From: Roseomonas aeriglobus
GTDB taxonomy: Bacteria; Pseudomonadota; Alphaproteobacteria; Sphingomonadales; Sphingomonadaceae
DNA: 64,000 nucleotides
Assembly: GCA_016937575.1 (NCBI GenBank)
Contig: JAFHKN010000005.1
Coordinates: 62,001-126,000, forward strand
Direction: 5' to 3'
Every line of letters begins with the position of its first letter. The stretch's first letter is position 1. The notes below the pieces were generated by a model. That model saw nothing but the letters and a program-made list of their open reading frames with translations, ran no database searches and was not told where the DNA came from. Positions 16,648 to 25,553 of this stretch are shown here, one piece after another. A program made the translations under genes and the position numbers.

Positions 16648-19353
16648 TCAGATCACGTACTTGTCCCAGCCTGCATAATGCTCGGCGCTGCGCTTCCCCC
16701 TTGGAAAGCTGAGGCCGACGAGCGCAATGCCCGCTACGACCGAGGCCACGGCACCAAGGTGACCAACGCCGTCCAGGAGGAAAGGCGCGGCCACGAGCCA
16801 GGCTCCGAACGCGACATTGATCAGCCGCAGCACGCGGGCAACCTCCGCTGTGGCGATGATCGCGACCGTGATGACCAGCGCACCCACAACGTGATCGCTG
16901 TTCGCCATCCCGCCTTCCGTGCCGAACAATACCCGGGTGAGCATCAGCAGGACGCCGATGACGATGCTCGCAGTCAGCGTCCATGGCAGGGTCAGACCCT
17001 TCTTCGCGTCCGCCCAGAAGGTGCTTGGCGAGGCCATCGCGTCCGAGGTGTCCTCTCCGCCGGCCGCGATCGCGTCGCCTTGGAAGAAGGTGCGGATCAG
17101 CGGTTTGCCTTGCCGGCGCGCCCAGAGAAGGAACTGACCCATCGCAATCACCTCGTCGAGCGCGAACGGGATCATGATCAGCATGGCGAGCGCGGCGATC
17201 AGCGCCAGCGTGCTCCACGTGCCGATGACGATCGGCTGGCTGATGATGAAGTAGATGCTGACGACGCCGAGCGGGATGACCAGAATGCCGAAGAAGGTCA
17301 CCATCCACGGCATGGTCCGCCAGCGGTCGCGGGTGCCCATTACCGCCATCAGGATCTCGAGGACATAGCTGACCGTGCCGAGCCCACCATCGGGAATCGG
17401 CCAGGCCTTGGACATGTCCGAGGTGATGATCTCCTCGGTGCCGTTGCGTGGATCGCTCAGGGAGCCGGCGAAAAACGGCTCCCAAACGCCGTCAATATGC
17501 CCCAGTTGGTAGGCGGTGAGGATGCGCGAGGTGAGAAGGCCGATCAGACCCATGGCGACGATCGGCAGCCGCTGTGCGTCGGTGGATGGCGAATAGGTCC
17601 AGCCGGGCGGGATGTTCTTGGGGTCCATCATGCCCGCCATGCTCATGCCCGGCATCATCGGCACGAGCACCGACAGGGCGATCACGGCCGAGCCGATGAG
17701 CAGGTTGTTGTTGTACTGAGCGGCGCTCGGGCTCCAGAAGATCAGCGGGGCGAAGAACAGCCAGATGCCGACGAACGCCACCGCCCACTGCGCCCATGTC
17801 TTGGTGCGCGGAACGAGCGACAGCGCGCCGAACAGCACGATGGCGAGGCCGCTGACGACATCGCTGATGGCCAGCGCGTTCGCCCGCCACTCAATCGACG
17901 GCAACCCGCGATCAATCGTTACGAAGCGCGCGGCCTCGCCGACGCTCTGCGTGGTCACGGAGTCGTATATGAGCGGGCTGGAGGCGAGCCACAGCCCAAG
18001 ACCGATGTTCGCGTAAAGAGCCCAGCGCGCACGGCGCTCGTCCCGGTCCATTATGGCCATGTGATCGCCGTGTGCACCGTGACCGGTCATCGCCATGTCC
18101 GCCGCGCCAGGTCGGTGCCCCATGGCAGCATGGTCCATGCTGCTATGGTCCGCAGCCCCGTGATCCATGTCGGCCATTCCACCGCCTGCCGCTGCGGGTT
18201 GTTGGCCCGGCGCTACAGGTTCGGCCTCTGGCTTATCGTGCCAGGCAACCAGATTCTCGTTAAGCTTGTTGTTCCGATACCAGGCCCGCGGGTGGCGCTT
18301 CAGCGCGGCGACGATCGTCGGCAGCGTGTCCCGGAGGCGATGCTTCGGTTCCCAACCGAGCAGCAAGCGGGCGCGTGAAATATCGAGGATATAGTGGTCG
18401 TTGCTGCTGTCGATCATCCAGGGCTGGATGAAGTCGTCGCTGCCGAGCGCTTCGTTCTGCAGGATGATCCCGGCTTTCGCGAGCGGCTGCGGAATCCGGA
18501 TCGTCTTCCAGCCCTCGCCGTGGAGCGCCTCGCCGACGATGTCCTGGATCTCGGCATAGCCGGGTGCGTCGGGCTCGCCGATGAGCAGCGGCAGTTCTGA
18601 CGGCAGTTCGTGCCGCCGATCGACCAGACGCAGCACGGCGTCAGCCAAGTCGTCGCGGTGCACCGATGACTGCGCCGCACACAGCATGCCGGGATAAAAA
18701 TGCGAAATCAGGCGGTGCTCGTAAATCTGCGATATCTGCTGCGCGAGAAAAGCCGAGCGTCCGTCGTCGTCGTAAACTCCGGCGGCGCGCATATAAACGA
18801 CGGGGATGTTTCCGTGGCGCTCATGCAGCAATGTCTCGGCGTCGACCTTGGACTGCGGATAGGCCCAGGACGCGCCGATCGGCGAGTCCTCGTTGATGCG
18901 CTCGTCGGGTGTGGGGGTCGGCTTATGAACGAGCATCGTGCTGGCGAAGACGAATTGTCCGACTTCGAACGATTGCAGCCCGTCAATCAGCCGGCGGGTG
19001 CCCTGCACGGTGACCTTGTCGTAGAGCGGATTGGGGTCACCCGTGATATCATAATAGGCGGCGAGGTGGATCACCGAGGCGATGCGGTTGCCGTACCGTG
19101 CGCGCACCTCGTCAAGCGCAACTCGGACCGCTTCGTCTGACCCGAGGTCTATGTCGATCGCCGCCGCGGGCGGCGGTGGGTCGGGAGGGCCGGCGCGATC
19201 AAGGCCGACGACCGTGTAGCGCTCGCCGAGCTGGGCAATCAGCGCTGCGGCGATAAAACCGCTCGCACCCGTGATGAGGACGACTTCGCCACCCTGGCCG
19301 CTGCCGGCTTCACTGCGTTTGCCATCGGTCATGACTTTGCCACCCTTGTTCAT
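16648..19353 (-). CDS. Fusion of NAD-dependent epimerase/dehydratase with SPW-repeat and VKOR-like membrane domains
   Basis: Residues 20-345 form an extended short-chain dehydrogenase: VLITGASGFIAAAL is the nucleotide-binding motif and SWAYPQSKVDAE gives the Tyr-x3-Lys pair. A His/Met linker (MADMDHGAADHSSMDHAAMGH) follows. The C-terminal half has about ten membrane helices with SPW-like repeats (GLGLWLASSPLIYD and NVAFGAWLVAAPFLLD). A middle block (NGTEEIITS, RWRTMPWMVTFFG, PIVIGTWSTLALIAA) resembles vitamin-K-epoxide-reductase-like proteins, but the usual Cys pair appears replaced in GTWSTLA. ATG 19332 with AAGGGTGG upstream is an alternative start. It lies 228 bases downstream of copD on the same strand. 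Function unknown; a periplasmic redox or copper role is inference. Confidence 0.65.
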   Translation of the reverse strand: MNKGGKVMTDGKRSEAGSGQGGEVVLITGASGFIAAALIAQLGERYTVVGLDRAGPPDPPPPAAAIDIDLGSDEAVRVALDEVRARYGNRIASVIHLAAYYDITGDPNPLYDKVTVQGTRRLIDGLQSFEVGQFVFASTMLVHKPTPTPDERINEDSPIGASWAYPQSKVDAETLLHERHGNIPVVYMRAAGVYDDDGRSAFLAQQISQIYEHRLISHFYPGMLCAAQSSVHRDDLADAVLRLVDRRHELPSELPLLIGEPDAPGYAEIQDIVGEALHGEGWKTIRIPQPLAKAGIILQNEALGSDDFIQPWMIDSSNDHYILDISRARLLLGWEPKHRLRDTLPTIVAALKRHPRAWYRNNKLNENLVAWHDKPEAEPVAPGQQPAAAGGGMADMDHGAADHSSMDHAAMGHRPGAADMAMTGHGAHGDHMAIMDRDERRARWALYANIGLGLWLASSPLIYDSVTTQSVGEAARFVTIDRGLPSIEWRANALAISDVVSGLAIVLFGALSLVPRTKTWAQWAVAFVGIWLFFAPLIFWSPSAAQYNNNLLIGSAVIALSVLVPMMPGMSMAGMMDPKNIPPGWTYSPSTDAQRLPIVAMGLIGLLTSRILTAYQLGHIDGVWEPFFAGSLSDPRNGTEEIITSDMSKAWPIPDGGLGTVSYVLEILMAVMGTRDRWRTMPWMVTFFGILVIPLGVVSIYFIISQPIVIGTWSTLALIAALAMLIMIPFALDEVIAMGQFLLWARRQGKPLIRTFFQGDAIAAGGEDTSDAMASPSTFWADAKKGLTLPWTLTASIVIGVLLMLTRVLFGTEGGMANSDHVVGALVITVAIIATAEVARVLRLINVAFGAWLVAAPFLLDGVGHLGAVASVVAGIALVGLSFPRGKRSAEHYAGWDKYVI

Positions 19354-19581
19354 TCATCTCTGAAAACACTGACAGGCCCACCCGGACCAACCCTCTCGCA
19401 CGCCCAGCTTTGCAGCGCGACGCGGCCTTCCCGCAAGCGCCTGTGGGCGACTTAGGGCGTCGGACACGTAAGCTCAGTCCAAGCGGGGGGTGTCTTGGGA
19501 GGCGAGGGTTAAGCCGCGTAAGTGGGTAAAAGAAGGTGGAAGGCCTGAGCGGCGCTTGCGTGGACGGTTGGTCCATAGCGC

Positions 19582-20508
19582 TTACATGCCCGACGCGGGT
19601 GGCGCGAGGGTGCCTAGCCATGCCACGAGCGCCAGGATGCCGATCACGCAGGCTGTCTCGACCGCAAGGCTGGCCCGCAGCGCCGTAAGCGCCCCGCCAT
19701 GGTCGTTCATGGCAATCGAGCGCTCGAAGGCCGGCGTGAGGCGGAAACGATTGAGTGAAGCGAGCCCCAGCATCGCTGCGAACAAGACCAGTTTGGCGAG
19801 CAGCAGCAGGCCGTAGAGTGTCGTCCCCAAGGCCGTGAAATTGGTCGGCCCGACGAGCAGCCAACTATTGATCAAACCAGTTACCACCAGGGTAACAACA
19901 ACGAGCGTACCAACGGAGCCAAACCCGTGCAGGGCGCGATGGGTCAGCCGAAGGTGCGCAGCATCGATCTCCTCGGCGCGCCGCGCCATCAGGAGAAGCA
20001 ATCCGAACAGCGCCCCGACCCACAGACCGGCAGCAAGGAGATGGAGGATGTCCGCAGTGAGGTGAAGCCATCCCGTGCTTCCCTCGCTCGCGGCACCATG
20101 CCCGTTCCACGCGAGTGTCGCCAATGCCGCGGCTGCCGCAATCATGGCCATAGCCAGCCATGATGCTCTGCCTCGCGCCAGCAGGGCTGCACCGCCGGCG
20201 ATGACGAGCGCCACCATACGCACCTTCCAGGCGGTGCCAACCGCCGACCCTCCGAGCAGCGCGGCCGCAGCAGCCTGATCGATCGGCCAGAACGGAGATC
20301 CGGCCATCGCCGAGGCCATGAGGATCAGGCCAGCGGCCGAGAGAAGCAACCCGAGCGCCGCGCTTGCCGTGAGCCAAGGCCGCAGCGCGATTGCATCATC
20401 GCGCTCGCCAAGGCGAAGGCCGTAGAGGCTGAAGGCCGACAGGCCGAACAGCGCCGCCAGGACCAGGTACAACGCCAAGCGGATGGCGACGGTCGGCCAG
20501 TCGAGCAT
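19582..20508 (-). CDS. copD: CopD family copper resistance membrane protein
   Basis: The 308-residue protein has eight predicted membrane helices and the CopD core, with HLTADILHLLAAGLWVGALFGLL near residue 150 and a further helix LVVVTLVVTGLINSWLLVG. CopD proteins sit in the inner membrane and work with periplasmic CopC in copper uptake or trafficking. The start is four bases after the copC stop, so the two genes are certainly one operon, probably transcribed from the ECF-type motif at 20917-20942. Confidence 0.9.
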   Translation of the reverse strand: MLDWPTVAIRLALYLVLAALFGLSAFSLYGLRLGERDDAIALRPWLTASAALGLLLSAAGLILMASAMAGSPFWPIDQAAAAALLGGSAVGTAWKVRMVALVIAGGAALLARGRASWLAMAMIAAAAALATLAWNGHGAASEGSTGWLHLTADILHLLAAGLWVGALFGLLLLMARRAEEIDAAHLRLTHRALHGFGSVGTLVVVTLVVTGLINSWLLVGPTNFTALGTTLYGLLLLAKLVLFAAMLGLASLNRFRLTPAFERSIAMNDHGGALTALRASLAVETACVIGILALVAWLGTLAPPASGM

Positions 20509-20512
20509 TCGC

Positions 20513-20881
20513 TCACTTCACCGTGAAATTGTAGCTGCCGGTGATTTTATGTGTGTCGCCAGAGACGACCTGCCAGTCGACGCTGTAGCGTCCACGCGGG
20601 AGACGCTGCTTCGGGGTGATGGTGAGCGTCCGGCCATCGGCGCCGACTGCGGCGCTGCTGGGCATTTTCATGGCCGCCATGCCCGGCATCGCTGCCATGG
20701 TAAGGTCGGCCTTGGAGAAAGCCGGCACGAGTTTCTCGCTGAACTGAAGGCTGATCTTCTCGGGGGTCGCGACGGCCGCGTTGGCGGCGGGGCTGGAGGA
20801 CACCAGCTTCGGGTGCGCGTTCGCCACGCCGCCTGCGAAGAATAAGGCCGCGGCGGCAGTCGTGATGAACAAGCGACGCAT
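20513..20881 (-). CDS. copC: Periplasmic copper-binding protein CopC
   Basis: The 122-residue protein has a signal peptide ending VANA, so the mature protein begins with His (HPKLVSSSPAANAAV), the N-terminal copper ligand of the CopC family. A Met-rich strand (MAAMPGMAAMKMP) and the closing YSVDWQVVSGDTHKITGSYNF complete the cupredoxin-like fold with both Cu(I) and Cu(II) sites. The start at 20881 follows GGAG at eight bases; an in-frame ATG at 20896 is less likely. It is followed by copD. Confidence 0.93.
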   Translation of the reverse strand: MRRLFITTAAAALFFAGGVANAHPKLVSSSPAANAAVATPEKISLQFSEKLVPAFSKADLTMAAMPGMAAMKMPSSAAVGADGRTLTITPKQRLPRGRYSVDWQVVSGDTHKITGSYNFTVK

Positions 20882-20916
20882 CAGGGTAATCTCCATTTCG
20901 ATTGGGTTCACCTGTA

Positions 20917-20942
20917 TTACGCAGCCGGGCGGGTCACCCCTC
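20917..20942 (-). promoter_or_regulatory. Candidate ECF sigma promoter of copCD, GAGGGG-N14-GCGTAA
   Basis: On the minus strand GAGGGG and GCGTAATA are 14 bases apart, identical in spacing and both blocks to the motif before the anti-sigma operon. It lies 36 bases upstream of the copC start. Confidence 0.75.
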
Positions 20943-21089
20943 ACGATCTTTTTCGTGCCGACGCACCGCTCTCGATGAGGGGCCGGCGGTGGCGGCGCGT
21001 ATTCAGAAGGGAGCATGGGGCGCTTTTCACCGCGTCTCCTCTCGAGACGAACTGTGGCCGCGGGCCTGGACGGGCGCATGCGCGGGGTA

Positions 21090-22088
21090 ATGATGAGGTT
21101 GCGATTGACCGATCAAGGCTGGACGGGCGACCCCGAGGAGGTCATCGACTGTCTGATTGTGGGCGGCGGTCCAGCGGGCCTCATGACCGCGATCTATCTG
21201 TCGCGGTTTCTCAGGAGCTGCGTCGTCTATGACGCGGCGGCAGGGCGCGTCGCCTCCATCCCGCACTCGCGCAACCTGCCAGGATTTCCCGGAGGCATTT
21301 CCGGCGTCGCGTTTCTTGCGCGATTGCAGGCTCAGCTGCGCGAATATGGCGGTACGGTCCAGAGAGGTGAGATTGACGCAATCGTCGCGTCAGGCGACCA
21401 CTTCTCGGCAAGCTGCGAACTGAACGTCCTGTATGCGCGGACCGTTGTCCTTGCGACGGGCGTCGTCAACCGGCGTCCCGAGATGCCTGATGCGATGCAT
21501 GACATCGGCGTGGCGCGTGGGCTTCTCCGCTATTGCCCGATCTGCGATGGTTATGAGGCCCGGCGCATGAACGTGGCGGTGCTCGGCGGCGATGGTCATG
21601 GTGCTGAAGAAGCCGAATTCCTGAGGGCTTATGGGGCCAAGGTCACGCTTCTGGCCGAACGCTCGCTCGATCTTGGGCCGACCGAACTTGCCAAGCTGGA
21701 CCAGCAGGGCATTGATGTCGCCCCCTCGCCTGTCGGGCAGTTGCGTCTTGGCGAGTGTGTCGAGGTGAGGCTGGCCAATGGCTTGGAGCTACAATTCGAC
21801 ACGCTTTACCCCGCACTCGGCTCATCACCTCGGACGCGGCTTGCCTCTTTGCTCGGAGCACAGCTCAGCGAATCCGGGTGCGTGCTAACCAATGCCCACC
21901 AACAAACCTCGGTTAAGGGTCTCTACGCAGTCGGCGACGTCGTGGAAGGGCTCGATCAGATCAGCGTCGCAGCCGGACAAGCGGCGATCGCTGCGACCGC
22001 AATTCATAACCTGTTGCGCGACCGCGACAGTGGATTGTCATCCGCCCTCGCCGGGCTGTATTCCGCTCGGAGCGTACCGCCGACGTAG
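21090..22088 (+). CDS. Thioredoxin-reductase-like FAD/NAD(P) oxidoreductase
   Basis: The 332-residue protein has an FAD-binding GGGPAGLMTAIYL near residue 20, a redox-active pair C149-PI-C152 within CPICDGYE, a second nucleotide-binding motif (LGGDGHGAEEA) and the FAD-closing motif GLYAVGDVVEGLDQI. It belongs to the TrxB-like family; the NADPH motif differs from the usual GGGDSA, so the electron donor is uncertain. An earlier in-frame start at 21015 is possible, but ATG 21090 fits the family length. It is divergent from copCD. A role in repairing thiols or reducing metals during copper stress is inferred. Confidence 0.82.
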   Translation: MMRLRLTDQGWTGDPEEVIDCLIVGGGPAGLMTAIYLSRFLRSCVVYDAAAGRVASIPHSRNLPGFPGGISGVAFLARLQAQLREYGGTVQRGEIDAIVASGDHFSASCELNVLYARTVVLATGVVNRRPEMPDAMHDIGVARGLLRYCPICDGYEARRMNVAVLGGDGHGAEEAEFLRAYGAKVTLLAERSLDLGPTELAKLDQQGIDVAPSPVGQLRLGECVEVRLANGLELQFDTLYPALGSSPRTRLASLLGAQLSESGCVLTNAHQQTSVKGLYAVGDVVEGLDQISVAAGQAAIAATAIHNLLRDRDSGLSSALAGLYSARSVPPT

Positions 22089-22097
22089 CGGGAGCCA

Positions 22098-22230
22098 TTG
22101 GCGGTGCGACGAGCGAACACCGCCAACAAAGCGCTGATCGCCGGCTCGCTTGTCATCTTCTTCGGCTGCTTCGCGCTTATTCGTATCCACACGACGATCG
22201 GCGACACGGCCTTTCTCCGTTCGATGATCC
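22098..22230 (+). pseudogene. Short fragment of a membrane DUF305 gene
   Basis: The frame reads RRANTANKALIAGSLVIFFG, ALIRIHTTIGDTAF and SMIPYHD, aligning with the middle of the gene at 8651-9006 (SMIPHHSG). Homology starts abruptly ten bases after the oxidoreductase stop and ends at the DUF305 His pair. It is a remnant with both ends lost. Confidence 0.75.
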
Positions 22231-22417
22231 CGTACCACGATCCCGTGGCTCGCGCGCGAGTGCATCGAGACAGTGTGCTATTATCAGGGTCGGGGTTCCT
22301 CGACACGCCCGAGCGGAGCCGGGATCGCTGGCGGCATCCTACGGCACGAAGGTCGGCGCTGCCGCATTCTCCTTCGAACCGCGCCAACACGCGAGCGGCT
22401 ACTAAGCGTCGGGCCCC

Positions 22418-23143
22418 TCAGAACGCCAAGTGGTTTATTCCGCCATGCATGAAGGTTCCGCCGAGGAACCCCTGAATTGAGATCGCGAGCGTCATCAGGC
22501 CAAGCACCACCCAATACAACGACCGCGACCGCTCGGGACCCTTGCGGTGGCGGGCTGCCATCCAAGCCAGCACGACGCCGAAGACCGCGATCGATGTTCC
22601 GAGCCAGCGATGCGTCATCAGGATAGGGTTGCGGTCGGTCAGGTAGAACCCGCCTGCGAACCAGCCCAGGAACGCCGCTGCGATCGCTCCCAGCGCGCCG
22701 ACCACCAGCATTATGTGTGCGACATGCTGATAGTCCCGGTTGCGGCGCCATAACCCGAACAGCTCTAACCCGAACGCGCCGATGAACATGGCGATGGGAA
22801 AATGAATGACCATGGTGTGCAGCCGGCCCAGCCAGCTCACAAGCCGTTCGCCGAAACTCTTGTTCTTGTTGGCGGTCTCCTCGTGCATGCCGCCCATGTC
22901 CATGTCGTCGCCGGCGATGTCGCGGCCACCCATGTTCATGTCCACAGTCGACATAGAGCCCATGCCCATGTGGCCGTCGCCAGCGTCCGCCCCATCTGCT
23001 TTCTGCGTCTCGGCTGCGCTGTTAGCGACCGGCCCGGGACCCGCCCCGAGCGCATTGTGATCTTCGTGCGCCGATGCCGACGTGCTGACTGATATTGCAA
23101 CCGCAAGAAGTATAGCGAAGGTCCCGCCTCGTTTGCCGCCCAT
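22418..23143 (-). CDS. DUF2231 membrane protein with His/Met-rich N terminus
   Basis: The 241-residue protein has a signal peptide followed by His/Met-rich stretches (HEDHNALG, MGMGSMSTVDMNMGG, DDMDMGGMHEE). Four membrane helices then contain MVIHFPIAMFIGAFGLELF and LVVGALGAIAAAFLGWFAGG, and the protein ends FLGGTFMHGGINHLAF. The helices match DUF2231, a family frequent in copper-resistance loci; its mechanism is not known. The Met/His segment likely binds copper. ATG 23143 is preceded by GGGGTCAGG. A deleted copy lies at 2699-3039. The ECF-type motif at 23180 is 37 bases upstream. Confidence 0.8.
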   Translation of the reverse strand: MGGKRGGTFAILLAVAISVSTSASAHEDHNALGAGPGPVANSAAETQKADGADAGDGHMGMGSMSTVDMNMGGRDIAGDDMDMGGMHEETANKNKSFGERLVSWLGRLHTMVIHFPIAMFIGAFGLELFGLWRRNRDYQHVAHIMLVVGALGAIAAAFLGWFAGGFYLTDRNPILMTHRWLGTSIAVFGVVLAWMAARHRKGPERSRSLYWVVLGLMTLAISIQGFLGGTFMHGGINHLAF

Positions 23144-23179
23144 CACCTGACCCCTTGATCCGTGTTCATCCATTCCCGT

Positions 23180-23205
23180 TTACGCACGCCCGGCCTTCTC
23201 CCCTC
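23180..23205 (-). promoter_or_regulatory. Candidate ECF sigma promoter, GAGGGG-N14-GCGTAA
   Basis: On the minus strand GAGGGG and GCGTAAAC are 14 bases apart and precede the DUF2231 start. Both blocks match the copC and anti-sigma copies. Confidence 0.7.
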
Positions 23206-23322
23206 ACCCGCCCATTAGCTCTTTCCGTGAGACTTTTCGTCTGCTTCGACGCGAACTGGATGGAGGAGTCACGCTGGCAGCGGCAGGCGCGTCCTGCCGG
23301 CCCTAACCAGAAAAATCGCCGA

Positions 23323-23772
23323 TCAGCTGCCGTGGCGGGCGAACAAGCGGCGTCCGCCGGTGCCGAAGGCGACCACGTCATAGGCCTGCGCCTTGACGCC
23401 CGGCACTTCCATTCCCGGCGAGCCGAGCGGCATACCGCCGACCGCCAGGCCCCGCACGCCCTTGGGCCGGGTCGCAAGAGCCCGCTTCATGTCGGCGATC
23501 GGCACGTGGCCCTCGAAAGCCATGCCATCGGCGATCGCGGTGTGGCAGGACGAGAGGTCCGCGGGAACGCCCGCGCGCTTCTGCAGCGCCGGGCGGTTAG
23601 AATCATCGACGACGCGCACCTGCCGGCCGAGCTGCTGCTGCACCTGCGCCGCCCACTTGGCGCAACAGCCGCAGCCGGGGTCGCGGTGCATAACGATCGG
23701 GGTAGCCGCGCTGGCGGCAACCGGAACCAACAAGGCTGCGGCAGTAAGCGCAAATCGCAACGCTGACTTCAT
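23323..23772 (-). CDS. Secreted DUF411 metal-binding protein (CopG-like)
   Basis: The 149-residue protein has a signal peptide ending ASAA and the DUF411 hallmark PIVMHRDPGCGCCAKWAAQV near residue 30. SSCHTAIADGMAFEGHVP follows at about 75, and LAVGGMPLGSPGMEVPG toward the end. The Cys cluster and conserved Met make it a periplasmic copper-binding protein with a thioredoxin-like fold, known as CopG in some copper operons. Its ATG has AAGGAG upstream. It is the last gene of the run copA-copB-DUF305-DUF411. Confidence 0.9.
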   Translation of the reverse strand: MKSALRFALTAAALLVPVAASAATPIVMHRDPGCGCCAKWAAQVQQQLGRQVRVVDDSNRPALQKRAGVPADLSSCHTAIADGMAFEGHVPIADMKRALATRPKGVRGLAVGGMPLGSPGMEVPGVKAQAYDVVAFGTGGRRLFARHGS

Positions 23773-23790
23773 GGAAAAATCTCCTTGGTC

Positions 23791-23824
23791 ATTCCTCCCG
23801 TTGCTCGCTGGGGGCGGGAGGAAT
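23791..23824 (-). promoter_or_regulatory. Intercistronic hairpin between the DUF305 and DUF411 genes
   Basis: ATTCCTCCCG at 23791-23800 pairs perfectly with CGGGAGGAAT at 23815-23824 across 14 bases. It lies between two genes of one operon, so it may act as a processing or stabilising stem or as an attenuator rather than a full terminator. Confidence 0.5.
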
Positions 23825-23832
23825 GAGGCTTA

Positions 23833-24207
23833 TTACTGAGGACGCTTGCCCATCGACCGGAGCATCGCCTGGAGTTCACCGATGCTCTTGTTCTGCTCGG
23901 CAATCGATTTCTGAGCCATTTGCCGGGTCTTCGCATCGGGCGACTCCCGGAGAACGATCTGCGACATGGCGATCGCACCGCGGTGATGCTCGATCATCTT
24001 GCGGACCCACGTCTCGCTCGCATTAGCGCCCTTGGCCTTCATCATCTTTTCATGCATCGCCATTTCGGCGGGCATGAAGGGCGTGTTCATGCCAGGCATG
24101 TTGTCGTGGTTCATGCCTTGCATTTTCGAGTGGTCCATGCCCTGCTGAGCCAAAGCGGGGCTCGCCGACATCGCGGCCAGAGCCAGAAGCGTTACTGCCT
24201 TGAACAT
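23833..24207 (-). CDS. Secreted DUF305 copper-binding protein
   Basis: The 124-residue protein has a signal peptide (MFKAVTLLALAAMSASPALAQ), a Met/His segment (GMDHSKMQGMNHDNMPGMN) and the DUF305 core with MIEHHRGAIAMSQIVL. It is a close relative of the gene at 9114-9494. DUF305/CopM proteins bind periplasmic copper. The start at 24207 follows GGAG and gives a clean signal peptide. It lies 47 bases after copB and 60 before the DUF411 gene. Confidence 0.9.
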   Translation of the reverse strand: MFKAVTLLALAAMSASPALAQQGMDHSKMQGMNHDNMPGMNTPFMPAEMAMHEKMMKAKGANASETWVRKMIEHHRGAIAMSQIVLRESPDAKTRQMAQKSIAEQNKSIGELQAMLRSMGKRPQ

Positions 24208-24254
24208 CGATTTCTCCTTCTTGGCCTTGGCCAACGCAACAAGACTAGTTGGCC

Positions 24255-25553
24255 TTAGAACCATGTGCGAATGCCCAGAACGAGGCTGGTCGACGCCGCG
24301 CCCTGGCCTTCGGCGCGCGCGAAGCGGGCTGTGTCCCCGAAGCTGCGGTCGTACGATATGCCCACATAGGGCGCGAACTCGCGCCTGATCTCGTAGCGGA
24401 GACGCAGACCGAGTTCGGCCGTGGAAAGGCCTGAGCCGATGCCGATTTCCGGCACGTCCTGCGCGGCGAAGTTGAGTTCGGCGCGTGGCTGAAGAACCAG
24501 CCGCTGCGTGATCCGCTGATCGTAATAACCTTCCAGGCGCCCCAGCAGGTCGCCCTTGTTGGACAGGAACAGTGCGCCCTCGACATCGAAGAAGCCGGGT
24601 GCCAGCGTTTCGAAGCCGACCGACGCATAGACGCGCGAGGGGTTGGGCTTGAAATCGTAGCGGACGCCAAGCTGTATATCGGTGTATGGGCCAATGGCGC
24701 GCGAATAAAGCGCCTGTACCTCCGCCGCTTCCAGACTTCCCCCGATATTCCCTTCGCCCTCGGTCTTGAGCACCAGCCGGTTGATATCACCCCCATACCA
24801 GGCACTGCCGTCCCACCGGTAACCATCGCGACCGTCCCGGATCTGGACTTCAGCCAGATTGAATATGACCTGGGAGAAATTCTGCCCGCCGTGCATCGAC
24901 CGCAGATGCTGCTGCGAATGCGCCATAGCAGCGGCAGAGTAGACCTGGTCCGCGGCCCGATCGGTCGGGATGGGCGGCGGCGGAGCGGTGCCGGCCTGAA
25001 GGTTGGTGCCGATCATCGCCGCGCCCGTGGCTGAGGGCATGCTTCCCATGCCGTGTCCCGGCATGCCTTGCATCGCGCCCGAACTTTGGCCCATTCCCGG
25101 CATCGATCCATGGTCCATGCCTTGCATAGCACCTGGCTCAGCGGGGTTGGCGCCGCCGGACGCACCTGGCATCGCGGACATGTCGTGCCCCGAACTGGCA
25201 TCAGGTTTGGCTTCAGGCATATTCATACCGGGCATGGCGGACATGTCATGACCGGCGTGAGGATCAGCAACAGCCGGTCCACCGACCGGAGGCTTGGCGG
25301 ACCGACTTGCGGCAGGCTTGGCCCCCGATCCCGCCTTCGCGCGCGGTGTCGACCTGGCGGCAGGCTTCGCGGACTCCTTGTGCACGGCGGGCTTGGTCGC
25401 TGAGGGCTTCTTGGCGGCAGGCTTTTTTACCGCTGGCGCCTTTGGCGGCGGCATCTTCATGCCGGGCATGTTGGAATGGTCCATCTGCGCGGCCGCCGGC
25501 GTTGCGAGGCCAAGCGCCGCGCCGCCGGCGATCAGGAGGAACTTAGGCTGCAT
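24255..25553 (-). CDS. copB: Copper resistance outer-membrane protein CopB (PcoB)
   Basis: The 432-residue protein has a signal peptide and a long low-complexity region with many MDHSNMPGM-type Met/His repeats (to about residue 190). A CopB beta-barrel domain follows, starting near VYSAAAMAHSQQHLRSMHGG and ending with SLVLGIRTWF, a C-terminal Phe typical of outer-membrane barrels. CopB binds copper in or at the outer membrane. Its start overlaps the end of the multicopper oxidase gene by 11 bases, so the pair is translationally coupled. The N-terminal Lys/Pro/Ala-rich section (residues 30-90) is an unusual extension. Confidence 0.93.
   Translation of the reverse strand: MQPKFLLIAGGAALGLATPAAAQMDHSNMPGMKMPPPKAPAVKKPAAKKPSATKPAVHKESAKPAARSTPRAKAGSGAKPAASRSAKPPVGGPAVADPHAGHDMSAMPGMNMPEAKPDASSGHDMSAMPGASGGANPAEPGAMQGMDHGSMPGMGQSSGAMQGMPGHGMGSMPSATGAAMIGTNLQAGTAPPPPIPTDRAADQVYSAAAMAHSQQHLRSMHGGQNFSQVIFNLAEVQIRDGRDGYRWDGSAWYGGDINRLVLKTEGEGNIGGSLEAAEVQALYSRAIGPYTDIQLGVRYDFKPNPSRVYASVGFETLAPGFFDVEGALFLSNKGDLLGRLEGYYDQRITQRLVLQPRAELNFAAQDVPEIGIGSGLSTAELGLRLRYEIRREFAPYVGISYDRSFGDTARFARAEGQGAASTSLVLGIRTWF

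Noticed and set aside
16678..18378. Antisense 566-residue frame opposite the epimerase fusion gene
   Set aside because: No motif or ribosome binding site; the minus strand encodes clear epimerase and membrane motifs.
19500..19530. GAGGGTTAAGCCGCGTAAG considered as an ECF promoter copy
   Set aside because: The two blocks are only six bases apart instead of 14 and point away from any gene start.
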